In this document: positions 55,593-63,723 of the stretch, piece by piece | How positions within the stretch are numbered: the stretch's first letter is position 1 | Layout of the letters: each line of letters begins with the position of its first letter | Assembly (NCBI RefSeq): GCF_001375595.1 | Contig: NZ_CVJQ01000001.1 | Span: 992,001 to 1,056,000 of the forward strand | DNA length: 64,000 bases | Source: Phenylobacterium immobile (ATCC 35973) | GTDB lineage: Bacteria > Pseudomonadota > Alphaproteobacteria > Caulobacterales > Caulobacteraceae | Reading direction: 5' to 3' | Position numbers and translations under genes: made by a program | The notes under the pieces: model-generated | The model's input: the letters and a program-made list of their open reading frames with translations, nothing else | Databases searched by the model: none | Told to the model about the DNA's origin: nothing

Positions 55593-56804
55593 CTACTTCT
55601 TCGCCGCTTGCGCCGCCGCCAGCGCTCGCAGGAAGTTGCCGCTCCAGATCTTGTCTATATCGGCTTCGCTGTAGCCGCGCTTCACCAGTTCGGCGGTGAC
55701 GGCGGGCGCATCGGCGGCGTTGTGGAAGCCGTTGATGCCGGAGCCATGGTTGAAGTCGGTGCCGACTCCGACGTGATCGACGCCGATCCGCTTGACCACA
55801 TAGTCTATGTGGTCGACGAAATCCTTCACGGTCGCCTGCGGGTAGAGATTGTCGAAGGCGGTCAGGAAGGCCACGCGATCGGCCTCGGCGAATTTCTCCG
55901 AGCCGCCATAGCCGAGCTTGGTGTCATCCAGGCCGTACTTGCGACGCAGCGCCCGTACATTGTCTTCGTAGTCGGCGGGCTTGGGGACAAGGTAGCGGTT
56001 GAAGGGGGTCAACTGGACGACGCCGCCATTGGCCTTGATGGCGTCCAGCTCCTCATCGGACAGGTTGCGGGGATCCGGCGAGATGGCGAACACCGAAGAG
56101 TGGGTGGCCACAACCGGCGCGCGGCTGAGTGCGATGGTCTGCAGAACAGCCGCCTTGGTCAGCTGCGAGACGTCGATCAATACGCCCAGGTCATTGAAGC
56201 GGGAGACCGCGGCCTTGCCCAAGGCTGACAGCCCGCCATTCTCTTCGCCCGCGCCGGCCTGCGGGCGGGATGAATCTGCGAAAACGGTGTTGCCGGCGTG
56301 GTTAAGCGCCGCCACGCGTACGCCGCCTTCGTAGAAATGGTCGAAGTTGGCCAGGTCGCCCCCCAGCGAATGGGCGTTCTGGAAGCCGATGATCACCGCA
56401 ACCTTGCCCGCCGCCACGATCTTGCGGACATCATCGGCCGTGTAGGCGATTGCAATCTCGCCCTTGCTCTCAGCGGGCATGGCCTGAATCTCGGCGAGTC
56501 GGACATCAGCGTCCTTCCGCGCAGCCGCATAGCCTTCCGGCGTCCGCGGGCCGGTGGAGACCGCGACGGCGTAGACGACGGCGTCGACGCCGCCGGCCTT
56601 CAGCTTGGCTAGGCTCGTGTGGGACGTGCCGTCCTTGTCGAAATAGCGAAGGATCGTGCCTGGCGGCAGGACGTCGACGTGGCTGTCCAACACCAGCGCG
56701 CGCTGGTGTATCGCCGCGGCGTCCTGCGCCTGCGCCGCTGCGCCGAGCGCCATCCAGGCGACGCCGGCCAGGGCGAGGCGGCGGGTCAGAGAAAGTCTTG
56801 TCAT
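55593..56804 (-). CDS. Membrane dipeptidase (peptidase M19), exported
   Basis: 403 residues with a signal peptide (LALAGVAWMALGAAAQAQ, about 1-26). The M19 metal-binding pattern is LVLDSHVDV, EGGVRVAALNHAGNT, VVATHSSVFAI and VGVGTDFNHGSGI, and ALGKAAVSRFNDLGVLIDVSQLT is typical. It is a periplasmic zinc dipeptidase or a related amidohydrolase. It is unrelated to the surrounding aromatic genes by sequence. Length is typical. Confidence 0.93.
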   Translation of the reverse strand: MTRLSLTRRLALAGVAWMALGAAAQAQDAAAIHQRALVLDSHVDVLPPGTILRYFDKDGTSHTSLAKLKAGGVDAVVYAVAVSTGPRTPEGYAAARKDADVRLAEIQAMPAESKGEIAIAYTADDVRKIVAAGKVAVIIGFQNAHSLGGDLANFDHFYEGGVRVAALNHAGNTVFADSSRPQAGAGEENGGLSALGKAAVSRFNDLGVLIDVSQLTKAAVLQTIALSRAPVVATHSSVFAISPDPRNLSDEELDAIKANGGVVQLTPFNRYLVPKPADYEDNVRALRRKYGLDDTKLGYGGSEKFAEADRVAFLTAFDNLYPQATVKDFVDHIDYVVKRIGVDHVGVGTDFNHGSGINGFHNAADAPAVTAELVKRGYSEADIDKIWSGNFLRALAAAQAAKK

Positions 56805-56995
56805 GGGTTCCTCCCTTGCTTCCGGCTAATTTACGACTGGATCGCTAGGAATTTATCGCAGCTTTTCTGGCGGGCGCGATAGCCGCGCTTCGCGGTCGCT
56901 TTCGGGGGTGACGGCGACAATTGCGTGGGCAAGGATGCGCCCCGTCAAAACACAGGACGAGCGGCGAACGCTCGCTTTGCAGAAGAGGGAACAGC

Positions 56996-57985
56996 ATGAG
57001 AGTCGCCCGCTATCACAAGAAGGGACCGCCCGAGGTCCTGCAGGTCGAGGACATTGCGACACCGGAGCCGGCCGAGGGCGAAGCGCTTGTTCGGGTTGAG
57101 GCTACCGGCGTGACCTACGCCGATGTCCTGCGTCGCGGCGAGGGCTACTATCCGGTCCAACCGAAGCTGCCTCACATCCCGGGCAACTTGGCGGTGGCGA
57201 TGGTGGAGGCCGTGGGCCCCGGCGGCGACGCCGGCCTCGTCGGCCAGCGCGTCCTCGCCAACGTGTTCACCGGCGCCTATGCCGAACAGGGCCTGGCTAA
57301 GATCGCCACCTTTCGCAAGATCCCCGACGGCGTCGATCCGATCGACGCCCTGGCGATCTTCAGCGAGGCCGAGACCGCCGGCCTCGCCGTCCGCGCAGCC
57401 GGCAAGTTGCAGCCGGGCGAGACGGTGTTTGTACCCGCGGCCACCGGTGGCGTCGGCTTCCTTGTGGTGCAGTTTGCTCGCCTTTGGGGCGCCAAGCGCG
57501 TCTTCGGCGCAGCGAGCACCCCCGAGAAACGCGCCGTGGTCGAAAGCCTGGGCGCAATCCCGATCGACTACACGATCGACGGCTGGTCGAAGGAAGTGAT
57601 CGAGAAGAACGAGGGCAGGGGCGTGGATCTGGCTTTCGAAGTGACCGGGGGCCCCGTCTTCTACGAGACCTTCAACGCCGTGCGTCCGGGCGGTCGGGTG
57701 GTGAACTACGGCAATGTCACGGACACGGACTCGCCGATCAACCCGCGTCAATTGCTTCGCAAAAACCAGGCCCTGATCGGCTTCTACCGCGGCGCTGGCG
57801 CCGCCGATAACCTCTTCGTCGAGGAGCGCGCCCAACTCTACAAGGACCTCGACGTCATGTTGGCCAAGGGCGAGCTTAAGGCTGCGATCGGCAAGACCTT
57901 CACCCTGGATCAGGCCGCCGACGCCCATCGGGCGCTGGAAGGCCGGGCCTCGCCGGGCAAGGTGATTCTGCTGCCTAACGGTTGA
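56996..57985 (+). CDS. NADPH:quinone oxidoreductase-like MDR enzyme
   Basis: 329 residues, zinc-free medium-chain dehydrogenase/reductase. It shows GPPEVLQVEDI and TGVTYADVLRRGEGYYP at the N-terminus, the NADP-binding loop VPAATGGVGFLVVQFARLWGAKRVFGAASTPEKRAV, and the QOR end HRALEGRASPGKVILLP. It would reduce quinones or enones, perhaps handling oxidised catechols. AGAGGGAACAGC precedes the ATG at 56996. It stands alone and converges with the MFS gene downstream. Confidence 0.9.
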   Translation: MRVARYHKKGPPEVLQVEDIATPEPAEGEALVRVEATGVTYADVLRRGEGYYPVQPKLPHIPGNLAVAMVEAVGPGGDAGLVGQRVLANVFTGAYAEQGLAKIATFRKIPDGVDPIDALAIFSEAETAGLAVRAAGKLQPGETVFVPAATGGVGFLVVQFARLWGAKRVFGAASTPEKRAVVESLGAIPIDYTIDGWSKEVIEKNEGRGVDLAFEVTGGPVFYETFNAVRPGGRVVNYGNVTDTDSPINPRQLLRKNQALIGFYRGAGAADNLFVEERAQLYKDLDVMLAKGELKAAIGKTFTLDQAADAHRALEGRASPGKVILLPNG

Positions 57986-57995
57986 TCTTCAGCCC

Positions 57996-58022
57996 ATCGC
58001 CCGGCGGTCTCCGCCGGGCGAT
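57996..58022. terminator. Stem-loop between convergent genes
   Basis: ATCGCCCGGCGG/CCGCCGGGCGAT with a TCT loop, 10 bases after the oxidoreductase stop. No long T-run, but it is well placed for both converging genes. Confidence 0.65.
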
Positions 58023-58046
58023 CGTCCCCCGTAAGGTAATGATCGT

Positions 58047-59399
58047 TCAGCTGTCGGCGACCGTCTTCCTGAAGACCCGGGTGTTGACCAGCAGGAACAG
58101 ACCGCCGATCGCGCCCAGCCCGGGCGCGAGCATGAACGCCCAGCGGATGGCGTCGGCCTTGCCCAGGATCGGCAGCAGGTAGTCGCTGATCATGCCTGTG
58201 AACAGCGGGCCGAAGCCTTGGCCCAGCACATTGGCGCCGATCAGCATCATGGCGCCGGCCAGGCTGCGGGTGGAGGTCGGCACGGCCTCCAGGGCTTCCG
58301 CGATGATCGGCGCGTTCTTGAACGACATGAAGAACGAGGCGCTGCAGCCGCAGGCTAGCGAGATCCACACCGTGCCGCCGAAGATGAAGCCCAGTTGCAG
58401 CCCGACGCCGATCATCATGGCGAGGGCGGGAAGCAGGATCATCCATTCGCCCTTGCCGCTCTTACGCACCAGGTGCGCCGACATGAAGCCGCCGGCGAGC
58501 CCGCCCAGGATGCCCGAGGCGCCCCAGGTCGGCGCCAGGATGTTGGTCACCCAAGGGATGTCGATGCCGTGGACGCGCATCATGAAGGCCGGCGTCCAGG
58601 TCGCGGTGATGCCGTTGGCGAGGCCCAGGATCACCTGGGCGATGAACAGCACCAGGAAAGGCTTGGAGGCGAACATCACCCGCAGCGATGCCCAGAAACC
58701 CTCAGCGCCCAGTTCCACGCCATGCCCGTGGCCGGCCGCTGCGCCAGGCGCCGCGGTTGGCGCGGGATCGAGATGGTCCATCCGTCCGCGCAGCGGCTCA
58801 CGGACCGTGAAGAAGACAATGAGGCCGAGGATCACGCCGGGAGCGCCGGCGGCGAAGAAAGCGACGCGCCACCCATAGAGGCTGGCGACCAGGCCCACCA
58901 TCGGCGAGCCGATGACCATCGCCAGGACCGCCGTGGTCTGGAAAACGGCGATCGCCTGGGCGCGCTCCCGCCGACGGAAGTAATCTGTGATGAGCGATAG
59001 CGAGGGTGGGATGCCGGCGGATTCGCCGATCCCGACGCCAGCCCGCACCAGGGCCATCTGCCAGAAGTTGCCGGCCGCGCCGCACAGCATGGTCATGATC
59101 GACCAGCCGACCAGGCCGATCGACAGGATCGTCTTGCGCACCCACTTGTCCGCCCAACGGGCGATCGGGATGCCGAACACGGTGTAGAAGATGACGAATG
59201 CGAACCCGGAGAGGAGGCTCATCTGGGTGTCGGTGGCGTGCAGGTCCTCCTTGATCGGCTCCAAGAGCAGGGTGAAGGCGAGCCGGTCGAGGGTGTTGAA
59301 GATGTTGCCGATGGCCAGCAGGCCGAGAACGTAGAGGGCGTAGGGGCGGGACGGCGGCCTGGCCGCAACGTCTGACGCCGCCTGGTCCTTGGCGTTCAT
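58047..59399 (-). CDS. Spinster-type MFS transporter
   Basis: About 450 residues with 12 predicted helices. YVLGLLAIGNIFNTLDRLAFTLLLEPIKEDLHATDTQMSLLSGFAFVIFYTVFGIPIARWADKWVRKTIL is the family head and strongly resembles the partial gene at 63724. A His/Gly-rich loop between helices 6 and 7 carries AAGHGHGVE. The ATG at 59399 has GGAGGATTCA upstream. Probably a carrier for an organic acid or aromatic. It is followed by a stem-loop. Confidence 0.9.
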   Translation of the reverse strand: MNAKDQAASDVAARPPSRPYALYVLGLLAIGNIFNTLDRLAFTLLLEPIKEDLHATDTQMSLLSGFAFVIFYTVFGIPIARWADKWVRKTILSIGLVGWSIMTMLCGAAGNFWQMALVRAGVGIGESAGIPPSLSLITDYFRRRERAQAIAVFQTTAVLAMVIGSPMVGLVASLYGWRVAFFAAGAPGVILGLIVFFTVREPLRGRMDHLDPAPTAAPGAAAGHGHGVELGAEGFWASLRVMFASKPFLVLFIAQVILGLANGITATWTPAFMMRVHGIDIPWVTNILAPTWGASGILGGLAGGFMSAHLVRKSGKGEWMILLPALAMMIGVGLQLGFIFGGTVWISLACGCSASFFMSFKNAPIIAEALEAVPTSTRSLAGAMMLIGANVLGQGFGPLFTGMISDYLLPILGKADAIRWAFMLAPGLGAIGGLFLLVNTRVFRKTVADS

Positions 59400-59556
59400 T
59401 GAATCCTCCGAAACGTTATCTTTTGTTACGTGGAGGTCGCCCACGTTTTGCGCGGCGCATGCTGCTGGGGCCGCGTCTCCTTGGCCAGTTCATAAATTGG
59501 GCCAGATAATGGGCGCACGGGACATTTTGGGCCGAAAACGCCGGACTCAGCTCGGG

Positions 59557-60507
59557 TCAGCCGTCTTCGTCGACCGCCGTCGGCGGCGAAACAGCAAGTC
59601 CGCCTTTGAGTTCGCGGTAGAGGATATAGCCGCCGCTGACGGCGATGATGGACGCGCCAATAAGGGTCAGTGGCCCTGGCAGGTCATTCCAAACCATGAT
59701 GCTGATGGCCGTCGCCCAGGCGAGCTGGGTGTAGTCGAAGGGCGCGACGACGCCGACCGGAGCGGCGCGAAGGGCCTCGGTCAGCAGAATCTGCGCCAGG
59801 CCGCCGGTCAGGCCGATGCTGATCAACAGGGCGAGCGTCGGCAGGTCTGGCTGCTTCCAGCCGAACAGTGAGCCGACGGCCCCCAGAAGCGTGCCCGCCA
59901 GGGTGAAGTAGAAAACAATTGTCGCGCCCTTCTCGGTCGCGCCGATCTGGCGGATCGTCACGCTCGCGCCGGCGCCGCCGATCACGCTGCCCATGGCGAA
60001 CAGAACGCCGATCGCATTGAAGTGGCCCGGCGCCGGCTTGATCATGATCAGCACGCCGATGAAGCCTACGGCCACCGCCGCCCAGCGGTGCGGCCCGACA
60101 TATTCCTTGAGCACCAGCGCCGAGAGCGCCGTCATGGCGATGGGCGTCGTGAAGTTGAACGCGGCCGCCTCCGTAAGCGGCAGGTTTTGCACTGCGCCGA
60201 ACATGCAGACCATGCCGACCAGGCCGATGCCCGCGCGGGTCGCGTGCGCCATCGGCCGGGTGGTCTTCAGCACCGACCAGCCGGTGGTCGCGGCGATATA
60301 GATCACCAGCGGCACGAAGCCGAAGAAATTTCGGAAGAAGAGCATCTCGAAGGTCGGGATGCCCTGTTCGCCGACCCATTTGACCAGGCCCTGCATGATC
60401 GCCAGCGAGAGCATGGCGCCGACCCGCAGGCTGATGCCGAGGCCGATGCGGTGGGGATTGGGGGACACGACGACAGACACGGCGCTGCTATGGGGCGCGG
60501 GTCTCAT
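59557..60507 (-). CDS. EamA-family (DMT superfamily) transporter
   Basis: 316 residues with ten predicted helices in two EamA repeats: ISLRVGAMLSLAIMQGLVKWVGEQGIPTFEMLFFRNFFGFVPLVIYIAA, and IGVLFAMGSVIGGAGASVTIRQIGATEKGATIVFYFTLAGTLLGAVGSL. GGLAQILLTEALRAAPVGVVAPFDYTQLAWA is the conserved second-half motif. It exports or imports small metabolites; substrate unknown. It lies on the same strand as the RibF-like gene with a 55-base gap. Confidence 0.9.
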   Translation of the reverse strand: MRPAPHSSAVSVVVSPNPHRIGLGISLRVGAMLSLAIMQGLVKWVGEQGIPTFEMLFFRNFFGFVPLVIYIAATTGWSVLKTTRPMAHATRAGIGLVGMVCMFGAVQNLPLTEAAAFNFTTPIAMTALSALVLKEYVGPHRWAAVAVGFIGVLIMIKPAPGHFNAIGVLFAMGSVIGGAGASVTIRQIGATEKGATIVFYFTLAGTLLGAVGSLFGWKQPDLPTLALLISIGLTGGLAQILLTEALRAAPVGVVAPFDYTQLAWATAISIMVWNDLPGPLTLIGASIIAVSGGYILYRELKGGLAVSPPTAVDEDG

Positions 60508-60562
60508 GGCGTCAATTGCCAGAGCAACTTTCGGCTAAGGGCCGCGAACAACGGCCTTAGGA

Positions 60563-61399
60563 TCAGCCGGCGACGGCGCCCAGGTAGGCCACAAGCTCGG
60601 TCTCGATCACGCGGTGGGCGGGGCTGAAATCGCCATCCGCCAGGCGGACATCCATGGTCCGCTCGGTGATGTCGGCCAGCCCTAGGCGCACTCCATCCGC
60701 CAGACGGGTGCGGACGGCATAGGCCCCCGGGCGCGGGGCGATGTAATCGCCGAAGGTCAGCTTGTAGGCGGCGTCTGTCTGCGCGCTCACGTCCCCGCGG
60801 ATCGAAAAGACCCGGCCCAGGGCGCGTTCGGCGTCTTCAAGCGCACCGGCGCGAAGCGCCTGGCGAACGGCTGTCGAGCAAATCTTGGCGCCGGAGCCGT
60901 CGATCACCTCCGCCGCCACCGAGGTGGTGAAGCCGAGTTCGACGCCATAGGCGGCCATAGCCTCGGGGCCGGCGCGATCGCAGCCGAAGGTGTTGTCAAA
61001 ACCCACGGCGACGTGGCGCACCTGCAGCCCGTCACGCAGCACCTGTTGAGCGAAGTCGGCGCTTGAGACGTGCGACAGTTCCTTCATCGGCAGCAGATAG
61101 ATGCGTTCCACGCCAAGCGCGCTGAGCGCGGATTCGAACTGGCTGGAGTCCATCAGGCGTTCGCAGGCGCGGTCAGGATTGAAGAACGCCTTGGGCGCGG
61201 GATCGAAAGTCAGGACGGCCAGCGGCGCATTCAATTCGCGGGCCACCTTCGCGGCCTGGGCGATCACCGCCTGGTGACCCAGGTGGACGCCGTCGAACAC
61301 GCCCATGGCGACCACGGCCCCACGCAGACGTTCGGGCAGGTCGCGCCATTCGCAGACGATTTCAATCGGTTTCGGCAGTGCGGCTGAATGCGCGGGCAT
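60563..61399 (-). CDS. RibF-like FAD synthetase/riboflavin kinase homologue, shortened
   Basis: About 279 residues versus about 310 for RibF. The FMN adenylyltransferase half is recognisable: AMGVFDGVHLGHQAVI, LTFDPAPKAFFNP, and GAKICSTAVRQALRAGALEDAERALGR in place of the usual ISSTxVR. The GxDFRFGxxRxG element is VGFDNTFGCDRAG. The flavokinase half is divergent and lacks a clear GFPTAN motif (FSIRGDVSAQTDAAYKLTFGDY follows instead). It may supply FAD/FMN to the divergently encoded flavin monooxygenase, or be a non-enzymatic sensor. ATG at 61399 is favoured; 61429 is possible and would overlap the nearest operator. Confidence 0.75.
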   Translation of the reverse strand: MPAHSAALPKPIEIVCEWRDLPERLRGAVVAMGVFDGVHLGHQAVIAQAAKVARELNAPLAVLTFDPAPKAFFNPDRACERLMDSSQFESALSALGVERIYLLPMKELSHVSSADFAQQVLRDGLQVRHVAVGFDNTFGCDRAGPEAMAAYGVELGFTTSVAAEVIDGSGAKICSTAVRQALRAGALEDAERALGRVFSIRGDVSAQTDAAYKLTFGDYIAPRPGAYAVRTRLADGVRLGLADITERTMDVRLADGDFSPAHRVIETELVAYLGAVAG

Positions 61400-61409
61400 C
61401 CGGGTCGTC

Positions 61410-61422
61410 CTTACATCGTAAG
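61410..61422. promoter_or_regulatory. Operator copy 1 (CTTACATCGTAAG)
   Basis: Inverted repeat CTTAC-ATC-GTAAG just upstream of the RibF-like start. Variant of the two copies at 61457 and 61514. Confidence 0.6.
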
Positions 61423-61456
61423 TACACATCTAGCACGCTGGCTGCGGGCGTTCAAG

Positions 61457-61471
61457 ACTTACGGCGTAAGT
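61457..61471. promoter_or_regulatory. Operator copy 2 (ACTTACGGCGTAAGT)
   Basis: A 15-base inverted repeat with one central base, in the middle of the divergent intergenic region. Confidence 0.7.
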
Positions 61472-61500
61472 AAAAATTGTGGTGAAGCGACGGAAGGTCG

Positions 61501-61528
61501 TTGACAGCAATATCTTACGCCGTAAGGG
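61501..61528 (+). promoter_or_regulatory. Candidate promoter of the flavin monooxygenase operon
   Basis: TTGACA at 61501-61506 and TAAGGG at 61523-61528 with 16-base spacing. The third operator copy lies between and over these elements, consistent with repression by steric block. Confidence 0.5.
61514..61526. promoter_or_regulatory. Operator copy 3 (CTTACGCCGTAAG)
   Basis: A 13-base inverted repeat with one central base, overlapping the candidate promoter. The form is like many TetR-family operators; the cognate regulator is not identified. Confidence 0.7.
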
Positions 61529-61573
61529 TTCGAGCAACGCGTGGAAGACGCGGAACTCAGCGGAGGCGGAGCC

Positions 61574-63163
61574 ATGGGCGCTCGGACAGGACAACAATAT
61601 CTCGAATCGATCCGGGCGAATCAGCCTGAGGTCTGGCTTAACGGCGAACGCGTTGAGGATGTGACGACCCACCCGGTTTTTGTCGGTCCCGTCAAATCCA
61701 TCATGGAGCAATACGACCTCCAGCATCACCCCGATTTCAAGGACATCTGCCTGTCGGTTTCGCCGAGCACCGGCGACCTGGTCTCGACGGGCTTCATCGC
61801 GCCGAAGTCGCGCGAAGAAGTCGTCAAGCGCCGCCGTCACTTCAAGGCCCGCGCCGACCTGAACTTCGGCACCATGGGGCGCGCGCCCGACTTCATGAAC
61901 GGCCTCGTTTCGATGTGGCAGTTCTCGGATGAGCACTACAGCGCCGCTTCGCCGAAGTACGCCGGCCATGCGAAGAACTATTATGAGTTCGTCCGCGAGA
62001 ACGATCTCTTCCTCACCCACGTGCTGGTGAACCCGCAGATCGACCGCAGCCGCACCTCGGCCAACCAGGAAGACCCGTTCTTCCACCTGGGCCGCGTCGG
62101 TGAAACCGAAGAAGGCATCATCGTCCGCGGCGCCAAGATGCTCGGCACCATGGCCGCCCTCACCGAGGAAATGCTGGTCCAGCCCTTCGGCGGCGTCGCC
62201 CCCGGCGATGACGCCTACGCCCTGGTCTTCGCGATCCCCTCCAACACCAAGGGTGTGAAGTTCATCTGCCGCGAGAGCTTCTCGCCGGGCGGCCGGACCC
62301 TGTTCGACCACCCGTTGTCGAGCCGCTTTGAAGAAATGGACTGCGTCGCGATCTTTGACGACGTCCTGGTGCCCTGGGATCGCCTAGTGGTCGACGGCTC
62401 GCCGGGCGCCGGCGCCATCGTCAATGGCGCGCCGGTTGACCCACGCATGGGCGGCGGCATTCAGACTGCCTCGCGCAACCTGGCTTGCATGGAGCTGCTC
62501 TGCGGCACCGCCGTGCGCGTCGCTGACGCCGTTGGCATCACCGGCTTCCTGCACATCCAGGAAAAGCTGGGCTTTATGCTCCAGCACCTCGAAATGGCCA
62601 AGGCCATGTTCTACGGCTCCGACGCCATGGCGGTGGAACGTCCCGACGGCTACTGGACGTCCTACATGCCTGGTCTGGGCGCCCTGCATATGCAGGCCGG
62701 CGCGATCCACGCCCAGTTTGTCGAAATCATCAACACCCTGGCTGGCGGCGGTTACTTCTACGCCCCGTCGAAGGGCGACTTCGACAACCCCGAACTGCGC
62801 GGCTACATCGACAAATACGTCCGTGGCCGCCCGGGTGTGACAGCTGAAGACCGCGTGAAGCTGTTCAAGCTGGCCTGGGATCTGTCGGGCGAGGCCTTCG
62901 GTCAACGTCTGCGCCAGTACATCAAGTTCTTCTCGGGCGACCCGGTGCGCAATACCGCCGGCTTCTACCTAGCCTACGACAAGACCGAACTGTCGGCGAC
63001 GATCGACCGCGTCCTGGCCGGCCCCGGCGCCCAACAGCCGGTGCCCCCCGCCACGCCGCAGCCGCCCGCCCGCCGCGCGCGTCCGGATAGCCTGACTCTA
63101 TCCTACCCGGCTGCGTCGCACCCAACGCAAAACGCCAAGGCTGTCACTCCGGCCGCGAGCTAA
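61574..63163 (+). CDS. HpaB-type FADH2-dependent phenol/4-hydroxyphenylacetate 3-monooxygenase, large component
   Basis: 529 residues of the acyl-CoA-dehydrogenase-like HpaB family. TGQQYLESIRANQPEVWLNGERVEDVTTHPVF starts the protein. NFGTMGRAPDFMNGL, HVLVNPQIDRSR and YAPSKGDFDNPEL are conserved. It ortho-hydroxylates a phenol to a catechol using FADH2 from the adjacent reductase. The ATG at 61574 follows GGAGGCGGAGCC; a GTG at 61541 is less likely. The last about 45 residues are Pro/Ala-rich and extend beyond the usual C-terminus. Specificity cannot be read from the sequence. Confidence 0.92.
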   Translation: MGARTGQQYLESIRANQPEVWLNGERVEDVTTHPVFVGPVKSIMEQYDLQHHPDFKDICLSVSPSTGDLVSTGFIAPKSREEVVKRRRHFKARADLNFGTMGRAPDFMNGLVSMWQFSDEHYSAASPKYAGHAKNYYEFVRENDLFLTHVLVNPQIDRSRTSANQEDPFFHLGRVGETEEGIIVRGAKMLGTMAALTEEMLVQPFGGVAPGDDAYALVFAIPSNTKGVKFICRESFSPGGRTLFDHPLSSRFEEMDCVAIFDDVLVPWDRLVVDGSPGAGAIVNGAPVDPRMGGGIQTASRNLACMELLCGTAVRVADAVGITGFLHIQEKLGFMLQHLEMAKAMFYGSDAMAVERPDGYWTSYMPGLGALHMQAGAIHAQFVEIINTLAGGGYFYAPSKGDFDNPELRGYIDKYVRGRPGVTAEDRVKLFKLAWDLSGEAFGQRLRQYIKFFSGDPVRNTAGFYLAYDKTELSATIDRVLAGPGAQQPVPPATPQPPARRARPDSLTLSYPAASHPTQNAKAVTPAAS

Positions 63164-63172
63164 GGGCAGCAT

Positions 63173-63658
63173 ATGCTGAGGGTTCAGCCTGAGCTGTTCC
63201 GTGACGCGCTTTCCGCCCTTCCGGCGGGCGTCACGGTGATCACCAGCGTCGATGGCTCCGGCGGGTTTGTCGGAGCCACGGTCAGCGCCTTCATGTCGCT
63301 GTCGCTGGACCCTCCGCTGGTTCTGGCCAGCGTGGCGGCGAGTGCGAGAACCGCGCTCGCCGCTCAAGCCTCGGGCGGGTTCGCCGCTCATATCGTCGGC
63401 GCCAAGCATTGCGACCTCGCCATGCGATTCGCGTCCTCGCATCCCGACAAGTTTGAAGGGCTGCGGTATCATCTGAGCGCTCAGGGCTCGCCGGTGATCG
63501 ACGACTTCGACATCAGCCTGGAATGCTCGCTCTACGCCGAGCATCCGGGCGGTGACCATGTGATCCTCATCGGTCTGGTGGAAGCGGTGAACGTCCAGGA
63601 CAAGGGACCACCGGCCGTCTGGTACGACCGGAGTTTCCACAGCCTGCACCAAGGCTGA
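63173..63658 (+). CDS. Flavin reductase (HpaC-like), small component of the monooxygenase
   Basis: 161 residues of the flavin reductase-like split-barrel family: FRDALSALPAGVTVITSVDGSGGFVGATVSAFMSLSLDPPLVLASV, and GDHVILIGLVEAVNVQDKGPPAVWYDRSFHSL. It makes reduced flavin with NAD(P)H for the monooxygenase encoded 9 bases upstream. Length is typical for HpaC/HsaB. Probably shares the operator-controlled promoter. Confidence 0.93.
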   Translation: MLRVQPELFRDALSALPAGVTVITSVDGSGGFVGATVSAFMSLSLDPPLVLASVAASARTALAAQASGGFAAHIVGAKHCDLAMRFASSHPDKFEGLRYHLSAQGSPVIDDFDISLECSLYAEHPGGDHVILIGLVEAVNVQDKGPPAVWYDRSFHSLHQG

Positions 63659-63723
63659 GGGCGTTGCGCCCATCCGGGCGTGTCAATTGTCGAGAGCTCG
63701 CCAACAGAGTTCCGGGGGGAAGC

